Assembly: GCA_938092015.1 (NCBI GenBank)
Contig: CALKOT010000004.1
Coordinates: 1 to 64,000 of the forward strand
Length of the DNA: 64,000 bases
Direction of reading: 5' to 3'
Source: an uncultured Paracoccaceae bacterium
GTDB taxonomy: Bacteria; Pseudomonadota; Alphaproteobacteria; Rhodobacterales; Rhodobacteraceae
The notes beneath the pieces are model-generated. The model worked only from the letters and a program-made list of their open reading frames with translations, made no database searches and was not told where the DNA came from. Shown in pieces: positions 27,200-35,536 of the stretch. Every line of letters starts with the position of its first letter. The first letter of the stretch is position 1. The translations under genes and the position numbers were made by a program.

Positions 27200-28129
27200 T
27201 CAGGCTTCTTTCCACCAGATCGGATTTGACCAGGCCCTTTTTCCGGCTGCATCGATCACCGTTACCCTGATCCAGTCGCTGTCAGCGAACCGCGCCAGTT
27301 TCATTTCCGACCGGGTCATAGAAGAGCCATGCACCGTCTTGGCCGCTGATCCATAACCAGAGATGATCATGAATTCAGCGGCGGAATGTTCAACATGGAT
27401 CTTCTTGTCCTCGATCCGGATATCCCTGATCTCTGGCCCCTCGCTGGCATACATCGCGCCGTCCTTTAGCGCCTGCAAAAGCGCTTCGGGTGAGTTTTCC
27501 TCAGCCTTCACCATGACCCATCCGCCAAATGCATCCGGCCCTTTGAAATGCGCGTCATCAGTTGCGATCAGGTTCATGCGGTGGCCTTTGGAATTCAGCC
27601 GATCCAGGGTCATGAACCCATGCGGGCGATCACATTCCACTGCGCAGCCATGGTTGTAGATTTCAACCGCATGGGCCGCGTCGATAGACCAGGCGTCCGC
27701 CTCACTCATCCCTGACCATTCTGGGTGGGCGATGGTGACGAAGGCCCCGGCATCCCGGGCGCGTCTGGCGATCTCAGCGCCGCTTTCCTGATCATCATTC
27801 GGAATGAAAAACGGGCTGTTTGAGGGCGCAAAATCATCTGGCAGCCCAACGGCCAGGATATGCCAAAGCTCCCCATTCTCCATCGCGCCGGAATGCAGCT
27901 CAGCCCCGATAAGCGTTGTGAAGGCTTCGTTTCGGTAAGGCCGGGTATCGGTCATCGGATAATCATAAAGACCGACGAAATGATCAGTCAGGGCGATGAA
28001 ATCATACCCCTCCGCCTGATAGCGGCGACAAACCTCAGCTGCCTCCAGCGCGCCGTCAGACATGGTGGAGTGGGTGTGTAGATTGCCCCGCCAAAACTGG
28101 CCGGTGTTAGAGAAAGTTGCTGGCCGCAT
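27200..28129 (-). CDS. PHP-domain metal-dependent phosphoesterase-like protein
   Basis: A 309-residue PHP-superfamily protein. Metal-binding motifs are clear: NLHTHSTMSDG (residues about 16-26), IALTDH, IGAELHSG, VTIAHPEWSG and LIATDDAHF. These give the His/Asp/Glu set for three metals. The C-terminal 80 residues (IRDIRIEDKKIHVEHS and ITVIDAAG-like end) form a small beta domain. PHP proteins of this kind hydrolyse phosphoesters or phosphonates; the substrate is unknown. It is followed upstream by the alcohol dehydrogenase gene on the same strand with a 72-bp gap. Confidence 0.82.
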   Translation of the reverse strand: MRPATFSNTGQFWRGNLHTHSTMSDGALEAAEVCRRYQAEGYDFIALTDHFVGLYDYPMTDTRPYRNEAFTTLIGAELHSGAMENGELWHILAVGLPDDFAPSNSPFFIPNDDQESGAEIARRARDAGAFVTIAHPEWSGMSEADAWSIDAAHAVEIYNHGCAVECDRPHGFMTLDRLNSKGHRMNLIATDDAHFKGPDAFGGWVMVKAEENSPEALLQALKDGAMYASEGPEIRDIRIEDKKIHVEHSAAEFMIISGYGSAAKTVHGSSMTRSEMKLARFADSDWIRVTVIDAAGKRAWSNPIWWKEA

Positions 28130-28201
28130 CAGGGCATCCTTTGTCTGGTTTTGACTGCGAATAGCAGGCCGGATTGCCGCTCAATCGACTGTCAGCGACA
28201 T

Positions 28202-29344
28202 CTAAGGTCTGAACTCGTCATGCATGACCAGCATTTGCCGAACGGCGGCGCCGGACGCGAGTTTGTCGAAACCTTCGTTCAACTGATCAAGTCCAATCTC
28301 GCCCGACCGCAGCCGATCCACAGGCAGTTTCCCCTGCTGGTAGAGGTTGATGTAACGTGGGATATCGCGGGTAAAGACGCAGCCGCCCATCATAGAGCCC
28401 AGAATAGATTTTTCCTGCAGCACCATTTGGGCCTGCGGAAGCTCCCACCGATGCTCCACGTTCGAGAGGCTGGCGGAGACGAGCGTGCCGCCGCGACGGG
28501 TGATGTCGAAAGCGGTCTGCATTGCTTGGATTACGCCCGCGATCTCGATCACGTATTCGACGCCACCCTTGGTCGCTTCGACTACCTGCTGGGCGCAATC
28601 TGGATCTTTCGCGTTGAATGTGTCGGTCGCGCCCAACTGGCGGCTTAGACCCAGCTTTGCATCATCGACGTCAATCGTGATGACGCGACCCGCGCCAGCA
28701 ACCTGAGCGCCGAGAACAGCTGACAGTCCGACCCCGCCAAGTCCGATCACGGCGACCGAAGCGCCGGCGCGAACTTTGGCCGTGTTGATGATGGCCCCAA
28801 CGCCCGTCGCGACGGCGCATCCAAACAGCGCTGCATCAACCATCGGAACCTCGGGGTCGATGACCACCACAGACCCTTCCGCCGCGACCATGTATTCCGC
28901 GTAACAGGACACGCCATTTGTGTGATCGATCTTGTCGCCGTTCAAGCTGATCCGATGCTCGCCCGTCAAAAGCGCGCCGGTCGTCCGGCGGTCCCATGCG
29001 GTCTGGCAAATGTTGGGTCGACCCTGCGCGCAGTATTCGCACGACCCGCAGGCGGGAATGAAGCTCATCACGATATGATCGCCGGGCTTAGCGGCGGTGA
29101 CGCCCTCGCCAACCTCAACCACGACGCCCGCCGCTTCATGGCCTGGCACCATAGGGGTCGCTTTGGGCAGCACGCCCTGGATCATGGAAAGGTCTGAATG
29201 GCAAAGCCCTGCCGCGCCGGTTTTGATCAGTAATTCGCCTGGGCCGGGGGGCGCAAGATCAACCTCCTCCACTCTCAATGGTTTGGACTGAGCGTAGGGC
29301 GCTGGCAGACCCTGTTCGAACAGAATGGCGGCTTTCATTTTCAT
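28202..29344 (-). CDS. zinc-dependent alcohol dehydrogenase (MDR, class III-like)
   Basis: A 380-residue medium-chain dehydrogenase: catalytic zinc region GLCHSDLSMIQG and GHEAAGVVVEVGEGV, structural zinc CGSCEYCAQGRPNIC, Rossmann motif VIGLGGVGLSAVLGA and LGSMMGGCVFTRDIPRYINLY near the C-terminus, as in class III/benzyl-type enzymes. Reaction: NAD-linked alcohol/aldehyde interconversion. Start ATG 29342-29344 follows GGAGGA at six bases; a longer open frame upstream has no similarity. Divergent from the hydroxyacyl-CoA dehydrogenase gene, with 139 bp between starts holding the shared promoters. Confidence 0.88.
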   Translation of the reverse strand: MKMKAAILFEQGLPAPYAQSKPLRVEEVDLAPPGPGELLIKTGAAGLCHSDLSMIQGVLPKATPMVPGHEAAGVVVEVGEGVTAAKPGDHIVMSFIPACGSCEYCAQGRPNICQTAWDRRTTGALLTGEHRISLNGDKIDHTNGVSCYAEYMVAAEGSVVVIDPEVPMVDAALFGCAVATGVGAIINTAKVRAGASVAVIGLGGVGLSAVLGAQVAGAGRVITIDVDDAKLGLSRQLGATDTFNAKDPDCAQQVVEATKGGVEYVIEIAGVIQAMQTAFDITRRGGTLVSASLSNVEHRWELPQAQMVLQEKSILGSMMGGCVFTRDIPRYINLYQQGKLPVDRLRSGEIGLDQLNEGFDKLASGAAVRQMLVMHDEFRP

Positions 29345-29483
29345 GGCGGTTCCTCCGTTGAATGTAGTGGAACCTCTTTTCACGCCCGCGTCCATCCGTT
29401 CTAAAGTCGGGAACGCCGGGTCACCCATACCAATCCCAAAGGTGGCTGGTTAGCTTTGCCGCGAATAGTGAGGAGACGCGCCC

Positions 29484-30974
29484 ATGAAACACCCTGAAGC
29501 AGACGATTATCTGGTCGGCGTCGTCGGTTGCGGCGCGATGGGGCAGGGGATCGCGCAAGTCTCCGCCACTGGGGGGATGCGCACTCTGATCCATGATGCG
29601 CGCGAAGGCGCGGCGGAGGCTGCGAAAGAAGCGGTCGCAGGACGGATCAGAAGGCTGGCTGAGAAAGGCCGGATGTCCGAAGAAGACGCTGAGGCCGCCG
29701 TTGACCGGCTTGTGCCCTGCGACCTGAGTGCGTTCAGTGAATGCGATGCAGTTGTGGAGGCGGTGTTCGAGGAGATCACAGTCAAGCACGACGTTTTTAA
29801 AGCCATCGAGGCGGTTGTTTCGGATGATTGCCTTATCGCCACAAACACATCCTCCATCCCGATTTCGTCTCTCGCCCGTGCTTGTGAGAAACGAGGCCGC
29901 GTTGGTGGGCTTCACTTCTTCAACCCGGTTCCCTTGATGAAGCTGGTTGAGGTCATCCGAGCAGCGGAAACCACAGACTTGACTATCGAGAACCTATCAA
30001 TCATCGGCAAACGCATGACCCGCGTGCCTGTCGTGGTGAAAGACAGCCCGGGTTTCCTCGTGAATATGGGCGGTCGAGCCTTCACGACTGAAGGCGCGCG
30101 AATGAACCACGAAAGCGTCGCGACGCCTGCGCAGATCGACGCGATCATGCGCGACTGCCGGCATTTTAGGATGGGTCCGTTTGAGCTAATGGATCTGACG
30201 GGGATAGACGTAAATTTCCCGGTCTCGAACATCGTCTACAACGGCTATTTTCAAGATCAGCGGCTGAGAACATCGCCGAACCACGAGGCGCAGTTTGACG
30301 CCGGGCTGTTTGGGCGCAAAACAGGGCAGGGCTGGTTTGGGTATGAAGGCGGCAAGCCTCTCGACCGCCCTTCCGCCGACTATGAAAGCGACGCAGCACC
30401 GGTAACCACCGTGCGGGTCGCCGAAACGTCTGAGGCGCTGACGGCATTCCTCGCCCAGATCGGCGTGGAGGCGGGCACAACCGGGCCCTTCGTCGCCGCG
30501 CCAATCGGGGCAGACGCCACCCATACGGCGCTGAAAGCCCGGATCGACCACCGCGATCTGGTCTGCCTCGACCTGACAGGCGACACGTCGGTCCGCGTCA
30601 CGGCAATGACCGCGCCGGGCGCAAACCCTGAAGCGCTTGCAGGCGTCGCCGCATCGATCACAGCGACGGGCCGCAAGGTCACTGCGATCAATGATAGCCC
30701 GGGCTTCGTCGCTCAACGTATGTGCGCGATGATCGCTAACCTCGGCACATATATGGCTGAGATCGGCCTCGCGTCACCTTCCGACATCGACCTCGCGCTG
30801 ACGCTGGGCCTGAACTATCCTCTGGGTCCGATTGATCTGAGCGAAGACCTTGGCGTCGCAAACACCCTTGAGATCATGGAGGCGATGCAGGCCATCACCG
30901 GCGAAGATCGTTACCGGCCCACAATGTGGTTGAAACGACGTGCTCGGCTGGGCCTGCCCCTGAATACCCAATGA
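29484..30974 (+). CDS. 3-hydroxyacyl-CoA dehydrogenase (PaaH type)
   Basis: A 496-residue NAD-dependent enzyme. N-terminal Rossmann domain VGVVGCGAMGQGIAQVSA; NTSSIPISSLA and HFFNPVPLMKLVEV carry the catalytic Ser/Asn and His; VVKDSPGFLVN begins the first C-terminal domain and INDSPGFVAQRMCAM the second, duplicated one, ending LGPIDLSEDLGV. The doubled C-terminal domain and length near 500 are typical of PaaH-like enzymes of aromatic and fatty acid breakdown rather than FadB. It starts the plus-strand operon with the acyl-CoA synthetase (10 bp gap). Confidence 0.88.
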   Translation: MKHPEADDYLVGVVGCGAMGQGIAQVSATGGMRTLIHDAREGAAEAAKEAVAGRIRRLAEKGRMSEEDAEAAVDRLVPCDLSAFSECDAVVEAVFEEITVKHDVFKAIEAVVSDDCLIATNTSSIPISSLARACEKRGRVGGLHFFNPVPLMKLVEVIRAAETTDLTIENLSIIGKRMTRVPVVVKDSPGFLVNMGGRAFTTEGARMNHESVATPAQIDAIMRDCRHFRMGPFELMDLTGIDVNFPVSNIVYNGYFQDQRLRTSPNHEAQFDAGLFGRKTGQGWFGYEGGKPLDRPSADYESDAAPVTTVRVAETSEALTAFLAQIGVEAGTTGPFVAAPIGADATHTALKARIDHRDLVCLDLTGDTSVRVTAMTAPGANPEALAGVAASITATGRKVTAINDSPGFVAQRMCAMIANLGTYMAEIGLASPSDIDLALTLGLNYPLGPIDLSEDLGVANTLEIMEAMQAITGEDRYRPTMWLKRRARLGLPLNTQ

Positions 30975-30984
30975 TGGATACGCA

Positions 30985-33057
30985 ATGACGACTTTACAGG
31001 ACCTTCTCTGCCCCACATCCGTCGCCGTTGTCGGCGCTTCGGACGATCCGTTGCGGATTGGCGGCCGCCCGCTGAACTACTTCAAGTCCTTCGGGTTTGA
31101 GGGCGACATCTATCCGGTGAACCCGAAACGGGAGGAAGTTCAGGGTCTGAAAGCCTATCAGACCGTCACCGATATCCCGGGGCAGGTCGATTTCGTGCTG
31201 GTAGCCGTGCCCGCGCCTTTCGTGGTTCAGGTCACGAAAGAGGCGGCGGCGAAGGGTGCCAAAACCGTCCTGATCTTCTCATCCGGTTTCGCTGAGGAAA
31301 GCGAAGCTGGCGCGGCTATGCAGGTCGAGCTTAGTCAGATCGCCGCCGAGACCGGCGTGCGCATCCTTGGCCCTAACTGCCTTGGCATGTTCAATTCTGA
31401 GCATAACTTCTACGCCACGTTCACCGGCACCGTTGCCATGAAACGGCCGACGCCCGGCGGCCTCGCCATCGCGTCGCAGTCCGGCGCCTATGGCAGCCAC
31501 ATCGCCCACGTCTGCAATCTGCGCGGGCTTGGCGTGCGCTACTGGATCACCTCGGGCAACGAATGCGATTTGCATACAGCGGAGGCGATTGGACTGCTTG
31601 CCCGCTCCAACGACGTTCACTCGATCATGGCCTACGCCGAAAGCATCAAGGACGGCGATGCACTGATCAAAAGCCTTGAGGATGCGCGATCTGAACGCAA
31701 GCCTGTCATCATGATGAAGGTAGGGAGGTCGGAAATCGGCGCGCTCGCCGCGTCATCCCACACTGCGTCGCTAGCTGGCGAAGATGAAGTCTATGACGCC
31801 ATTCTCAAGCAATACGGCTGCTACCGGGTGAATTCCACCGAGGAGGCATTGGATATCGCCTATGCCGCTCGCCCGCGGATTTATCCGACAGGTAAAAAGC
31901 TGGGCGTCGTCACAATCTCTGGCGGCGCAGGCGTCCTGATCGCAGACGCGGCGGAGGATATGGGCATAGAAATGGCGCCGATGCCTGAAACGGCGCAAGC
32001 GGAACTGAAGAAACTCGTCCCCTACGCCGCCCCGCGCAATCCGGTCGACGTGACGGCGCAATTCTTCAACGACATGTCACTGGTGCCTAAGTTCCTGTCA
32101 AAGATGCTTGATGAGGGCGGTTATGATGCGCTTATTGGTTTCTGGACCACAGTCGCGGGCAACCCGAACCTCGCGGACAAGCTGATCAACGGCCTCACTG
32201 AAACGATGGAGGGGCGCGACGAGAAACTGTTCCTTCATTCCCTCGTCGCCGGGCAGGATGTGGTGGACCGCTACGAAGCAGCAGGATTTCCCAGCTTCGA
32301 AGATCCAACGCGCGCTGTGAATGCGATGGCTGCGTTGATGTTCATTGGTGAGGCTTTCGCCAAGGGTAACACGACGCCACCTGCGGTGCCGGACATGCCC
32401 GCACTACCGAATGGTGTGCTGAACGAGGTTGAGGCGAAAGCGACCCTTTCAGCCGCAGGCCTTCCGATGGTCGAAGACAAGTTGTGTGCCACCGCAGAAG
32501 AAACTGCGGCTGCAGTCACCGGCAAATCTGCGCTCAAGATCGTCTCGCCTGACATCCAGCATAAGACAGAGGCGGGCGGCGTTGCATTGGGCGTTATGCC
32601 GGATGGCGCCATCGCGGCCTTTGAGCGGCTCATCGCCAACGCGAAAGCCTACAATGCCGCCTCGCAGATCGACGGGGTCATGGTATCCCCGATGATCGAG
32701 GGCGGCGTTGAAATGATCCTCGGCGCCCGCATCGATCCGGTGTTCGGCCCGGTCGTGCTTGCAGGCCTTGGCGGTGTGTTTACCGAAGTTCTGAAAGACG
32801 TTTCTTTCCGTGCAGCGCCAATCGATCCAGATACCGCTATGGAGATGCTCGAAGAATTGAAGGGTGTCGCCCTTTTGAAGGGCGCGCGGGGCGAGCCGCC
32901 TGCTGATATGGCGTCGCTGGCTGAAGCGATCTCCAATCTATCGATCTTCGCCGCCGCGCATGCGGACGCCCTCGACAGTGTTGAAATGAACCCAGTCCGG
33001 GCCTTGCCGGATGGCTGCGTCGCGCTCGACGCCCTGATCGTGAAGAAGGAGAGCTGA
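30985..33057 (+). CDS. NDP-forming acyl-CoA synthetase (acetate-CoA ligase family)
   Basis: A 690-residue fused enzyme: CoA-binding domain (SVAVVGASDDPLRIGGRPL, residues about 10-135), succinyl-CoA ligase-like domain with the phospho-His loop ASSHTASLAGEDEVY (about residue 255), and a C-terminal ATP-grasp domain (LKIVSPDIQHKTEAGGV, GGVEMILGARIDPVFGPVV, MNPVRALPDG). It interconverts acids and CoA esters with ADP or GDP release. Coupled to the OB-fold gene four bases downstream. In this island it would activate a carboxylic acid before beta-oxidation-like steps. Confidence 0.9.
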   Translation: MTTLQDLLCPTSVAVVGASDDPLRIGGRPLNYFKSFGFEGDIYPVNPKREEVQGLKAYQTVTDIPGQVDFVLVAVPAPFVVQVTKEAAAKGAKTVLIFSSGFAEESEAGAAMQVELSQIAAETGVRILGPNCLGMFNSEHNFYATFTGTVAMKRPTPGGLAIASQSGAYGSHIAHVCNLRGLGVRYWITSGNECDLHTAEAIGLLARSNDVHSIMAYAESIKDGDALIKSLEDARSERKPVIMMKVGRSEIGALAASSHTASLAGEDEVYDAILKQYGCYRVNSTEEALDIAYAARPRIYPTGKKLGVVTISGGAGVLIADAAEDMGIEMAPMPETAQAELKKLVPYAAPRNPVDVTAQFFNDMSLVPKFLSKMLDEGGYDALIGFWTTVAGNPNLADKLINGLTETMEGRDEKLFLHSLVAGQDVVDRYEAAGFPSFEDPTRAVNAMAALMFIGEAFAKGNTTPPAVPDMPALPNGVLNEVEAKATLSAAGLPMVEDKLCATAEETAAAVTGKSALKIVSPDIQHKTEAGGVALGVMPDGAIAAFERLIANAKAYNAASQIDGVMVSPMIEGGVEMILGARIDPVFGPVVLAGLGGVFTEVLKDVSFRAAPIDPDTAMEMLEELKGVALLKGARGEPPADMASLAEAISNLSIFAAAHADALDSVEMNPVRALPDGCVALDALIVKKES

Positions 33058-33060
33058 GTT

Positions 33061-33420
33061 ATGGGACCGGAAGCCGAATTCAACGCACATCTCGATGAGG
33101 GGCGCTTCATGATTCAACGCTCCAAATCCACCGGCAAACACGTCTTCTATCCCCGCGCCGCTGTACCGGGGTCTGGCGAGCGCGACCTGGAATGGGTGGA
33201 GGCGTCGGGTGACGGCGTTGTCTACTCCACCACGGTCAACCGCCGCAGTCCGGAAAAAGGCGGCGCGTTCAACGTCGCGCTGATCGATCTGGCGGAGGGC
33301 CCTCGCATGATGTCCCGGGTCGTCGATGTTGCCGCTGAAGACGTGAAGATCGGCATGGCCGTCACCGCCAAGATCGGCGAAATCAACGGCGAGTGTTGCA
33401 TAGTCTGGAGCCCGAAATGA
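33061..33420 (+). CDS. DUF35-type OB-fold protein
   Basis: A 119-residue OB-fold protein of the DUF35 group: FMIQRSKSTGKHVFYPRAAVP then LEWVEASGDGVVYSTTVN and MAVTAKIGEINGECCIVWSP. The usual N-terminal zinc ribbon (CxxC...CxxC) is degenerate: the region has no cysteine pairs. These small proteins bind thiolase-like partners; its ATGA overlap with the next gene supports a complex. Partner role is family knowledge. Confidence 0.78.
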   Translation: MGPEAEFNAHLDEGRFMIQRSKSTGKHVFYPRAAVPGSGERDLEWVEASGDGVVYSTTVNRRSPEKGGAFNVALIDLAEGPRMMSRVVDVAAEDVKIGMAVTAKIGEINGECCIVWSPK

Positions 33421-34559
33421 GCCTCCGCGGAAAAACGGCCTGCGTTGGCCTCGCTACCTTCGGCACCGGAACTTGCCCCGGCTGGACCTCGGTCGAAATG
33501 ATGGCTGAGGCGACACATCTGGCGCTCGCCGACGCGGGCCTGATGCTGGATCAGGTCGACGGCGTCTTCGCTGCGACCGCTGTGCATTCCATGGCGGCGA
33601 TGTCACTGTCTGGTCACCTGGGGATCGAACCCAAATTCTCCAGCGGCTCCAACATCGGCGGCTCATCCTTCATGTCCCACGTAATTGCAGCCGCGATGGC
33701 GCTTGAGGCGGGCGAGATCGAAGTGGCGCTAATCGCCTATGGTTCAAACCAGCGCTCGGCGGGCGGGTTCCAGACCGTCAGTGAGCCTATGCCGTGGGAA
33801 GCTGTCTATCAGCCCCGCAGCCCGATCAACGCCTACGCCATGGCGGCGGCGCGCTATATGCACGATTTCGGCTGCGACCGTATTCCTTTGGCCGAGGTTG
33901 CTGTTTCAGCCCGATCCTGGGCGGAACATAACCCCGAAGCCATGATGCGCGATCCGTTGATGGTGGACGAAGTGCTGGCCGCCCGGATGATCTCGGACCC
34001 GCTCGGCAAGTTGGACTGTTGCCTTGTGACTGATGGGGCCGCTGCGATGATCATGACCCGTGCCGATCGCGCGAAAGATGGCCCGAAAACGCCGGTCTAT
34101 TTCCTCGGTGGTGCGATGGAGCATTCACATCGCATGATCTCGGAAATGCCTGATCTGGTAAACACATGCGGCGCCAAATCCGGTGCGCGGGCTTTTGCAA
34201 TGGCAGGCTACAAGCCCGGCGACATGGATACAGTTCAGATCTATGATCCATTCACTATCGTCACGATTCTGATGCTGGAAGACCTTGGGTATTGCGCCAA
34301 AGGTGAAGGGCATGAGTTCGTTCGGAACGGCCACATCGCCCATGGCGGCAATCTGCCAGTGAACACAAACGGCGGCGGGCTCAGCTGCGTTCACCCTGGC
34401 ATGTACGGCATGTTCGTACTGAACGAAGCGATCCGGCAAGCGCGGGGCGATGCGCCTGGGGTTCAGGTTGAGGATGCGAACCTTTGCCTCGCACACGGCA
34501 ATGGCGGCGTTCTGTCGTCTGAGGTTACGACGATCTGGGGAACTGAGCAGACGGTCTAA
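33417..34559 (+). CDS. thiolase-like protein, probable Ltp2-type aldolase
   Basis: A 380-residue member of the SCP-x/thiolase superfamily. At the position of the nucleophilic cysteine it has Ser/Gly (SSGSNIGGSSFMSH), while the C-terminal elements are kept (NTNGGGLSCVHPGMYGM and LAHGNGG). Loss of that Cys together with a DUF35 partner is the pattern of the steroid side-chain aldolase Ltp2, so a retro-aldol cleavage of a CoA ester is as likely as thiolysis. Start ATG 33417 overlaps the upstream stop (ATGA). Last gene of the plus-strand operon. Confidence 0.78.
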   Translation: MSLRGKTACVGLATFGTGTCPGWTSVEMMAEATHLALADAGLMLDQVDGVFAATAVHSMAAMSLSGHLGIEPKFSSGSNIGGSSFMSHVIAAAMALEAGEIEVALIAYGSNQRSAGGFQTVSEPMPWEAVYQPRSPINAYAMAAARYMHDFGCDRIPLAEVAVSARSWAEHNPEAMMRDPLMVDEVLAARMISDPLGKLDCCLVTDGAAAMIMTRADRAKDGPKTPVYFLGGAMEHSHRMISEMPDLVNTCGAKSGARAFAMAGYKPGDMDTVQIYDPFTIVTILMLEDLGYCAKGEGHEFVRNGHIAHGGNLPVNTNGGGLSCVHPGMYGMFVLNEAIRQARGDAPGVQVEDANLCLAHGNGGVLSSEVTTIWGTEQTV

Positions 34560-34571
34560 TTTCCTCCCCAG

Positions 34572-34733
34572 GGATATTTGAAGAACAAAGATGGCGCCGA
34601 ATTAGGTAAATCCTAACCTTCGCGCCAAATGTTGGGCGTGCTGCACAGGCGGGGACGCCGATGGCCGTGAACGAAGATGGCTCCCGCTTCGGATCCGGGG
34701 CGGGAGTTTCTCATCTTTGTTCCCAAAATATCC
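34572..34733. repeat. inverted GGATATTTT...CAAAGATG elements and terminator hairpin
   Basis: A 22-base element at 34572-34593 (GGATATTT...AACAAAGATG) recurs as near reverse complement at 34712-34733 (CATCTTTGTT...AAATATCC). Between them a hairpin (34681-34687 with 34700-34706, CTCCCGC/GCGGGAG) is followed by TTTCTCATCTTT. The stretch lies between convergent operons, so it probably serves as a two-way transcription end. Similar GGATATTTT elements are, from memory, frequent after genes in Rhodobacteraceae. Confidence 0.6.
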
Positions 34734-34760
34734 TCCGCGAAGCGTTCGCCGCAGGCGAAA

Positions 34761-35534
34761 TCAGATCACTGACATCTCGACCGCCGCTCCACAGATTTCA
34801 AAGCGGTAGCCGTCGCATTTCTTGGGAAACTGAGTGGTCAGCATCGATCCGGTGATCACGATCTCACCGCGTTTCACAGTGATCCCGCGTGCGCCGAGAT
34901 CGTTCAGCACCCAAGTGAGGGAGCTGAGCGGGTCGGTGGCTGCGGTTGAGCCTTCCATATCCTCATGTCCCGGGCGGATAAGGCGGGCGGGCAGGGCGGC
35001 GAGATCCATGTCTTGCCAGCCTGCGATCTCAGGCCCCAGCACGACGCCACCACACCAGGCGTTGTCGGCGATCATGGTTTTGACGTCGAGGTTAGAGTAG
35101 TCAGCGCTGCGATCTTCGATCAGCTCGTAAGCAGGGCGGGCGGCTGAGATACGGGGCTTCAGGCTGTCTGGCGTATGATCTGTCGCGGGTGAGATGTCTT
35201 CGCCGAGCGTCAGGGCCAGTTCAAACTCTAGGCCGAGGTGATTGAAATCGGCAAGCTTGATTTCTGCGGGGCTGTCATGCAGGTCACCTGCGAAGATAGC
35301 GCCGCCGACGGGATGGTCGATACCGACGAATTCTTGCATCGCCTTTGCCGCCAAAGCGATCTTGCGGCCGACGATGGCGCCCCGCTTTGCGGCGTAGGCT
35401 TGCTGAACAACGACCTGTGCTTCGTAGGCTTCGGCGATGCTGTCCAATGCTAAGTCGCCGGTCAGCGCCTTATAGTCCGGACGCTCATCCCAGGTTCCGG
35501 CGAGCCGTTCGGCGATGCGGTCGAATTTGGTCAT
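34761..35534 (-). CDS. hydratase / fumarylacetoacetate hydrolase family protein (MhpD-like)
   Basis: A 257-residue protein related to 2-oxo-4-pentenoate hydratase and oxaloacetate decarboxylase. It shows VGRKIALAAKAMQEFVGIDHPVGG, a Glu pair in LGLEFELALTLGEDI (metal ligands) and RPAYELIEDRSADY, then VLNDLGARGITVKRGEIVITGS. The family adds water to dienols formed in ring-cleavage pathways. Start ATG 35532-35534 lies just inside the monooxygenase gene's end, so the two are coupled. Confidence 0.8.
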   Translation of the reverse strand: MTKFDRIAERLAGTWDERPDYKALTGDLALDSIAEAYEAQVVVQQAYAAKRGAIVGRKIALAAKAMQEFVGIDHPVGGAIFAGDLHDSPAEIKLADFNHLGLEFELALTLGEDISPATDHTPDSLKPRISAARPAYELIEDRSADYSNLDVKTMIADNAWCGGVVLGPEIAGWQDMDLAALPARLIRPGHEDMEGSTAATDPLSSLTWVLNDLGARGITVKRGEIVITGSMLTTQFPKKCDGYRFEICGAAVEMSVI

Positions 35535-35536
35535 GC

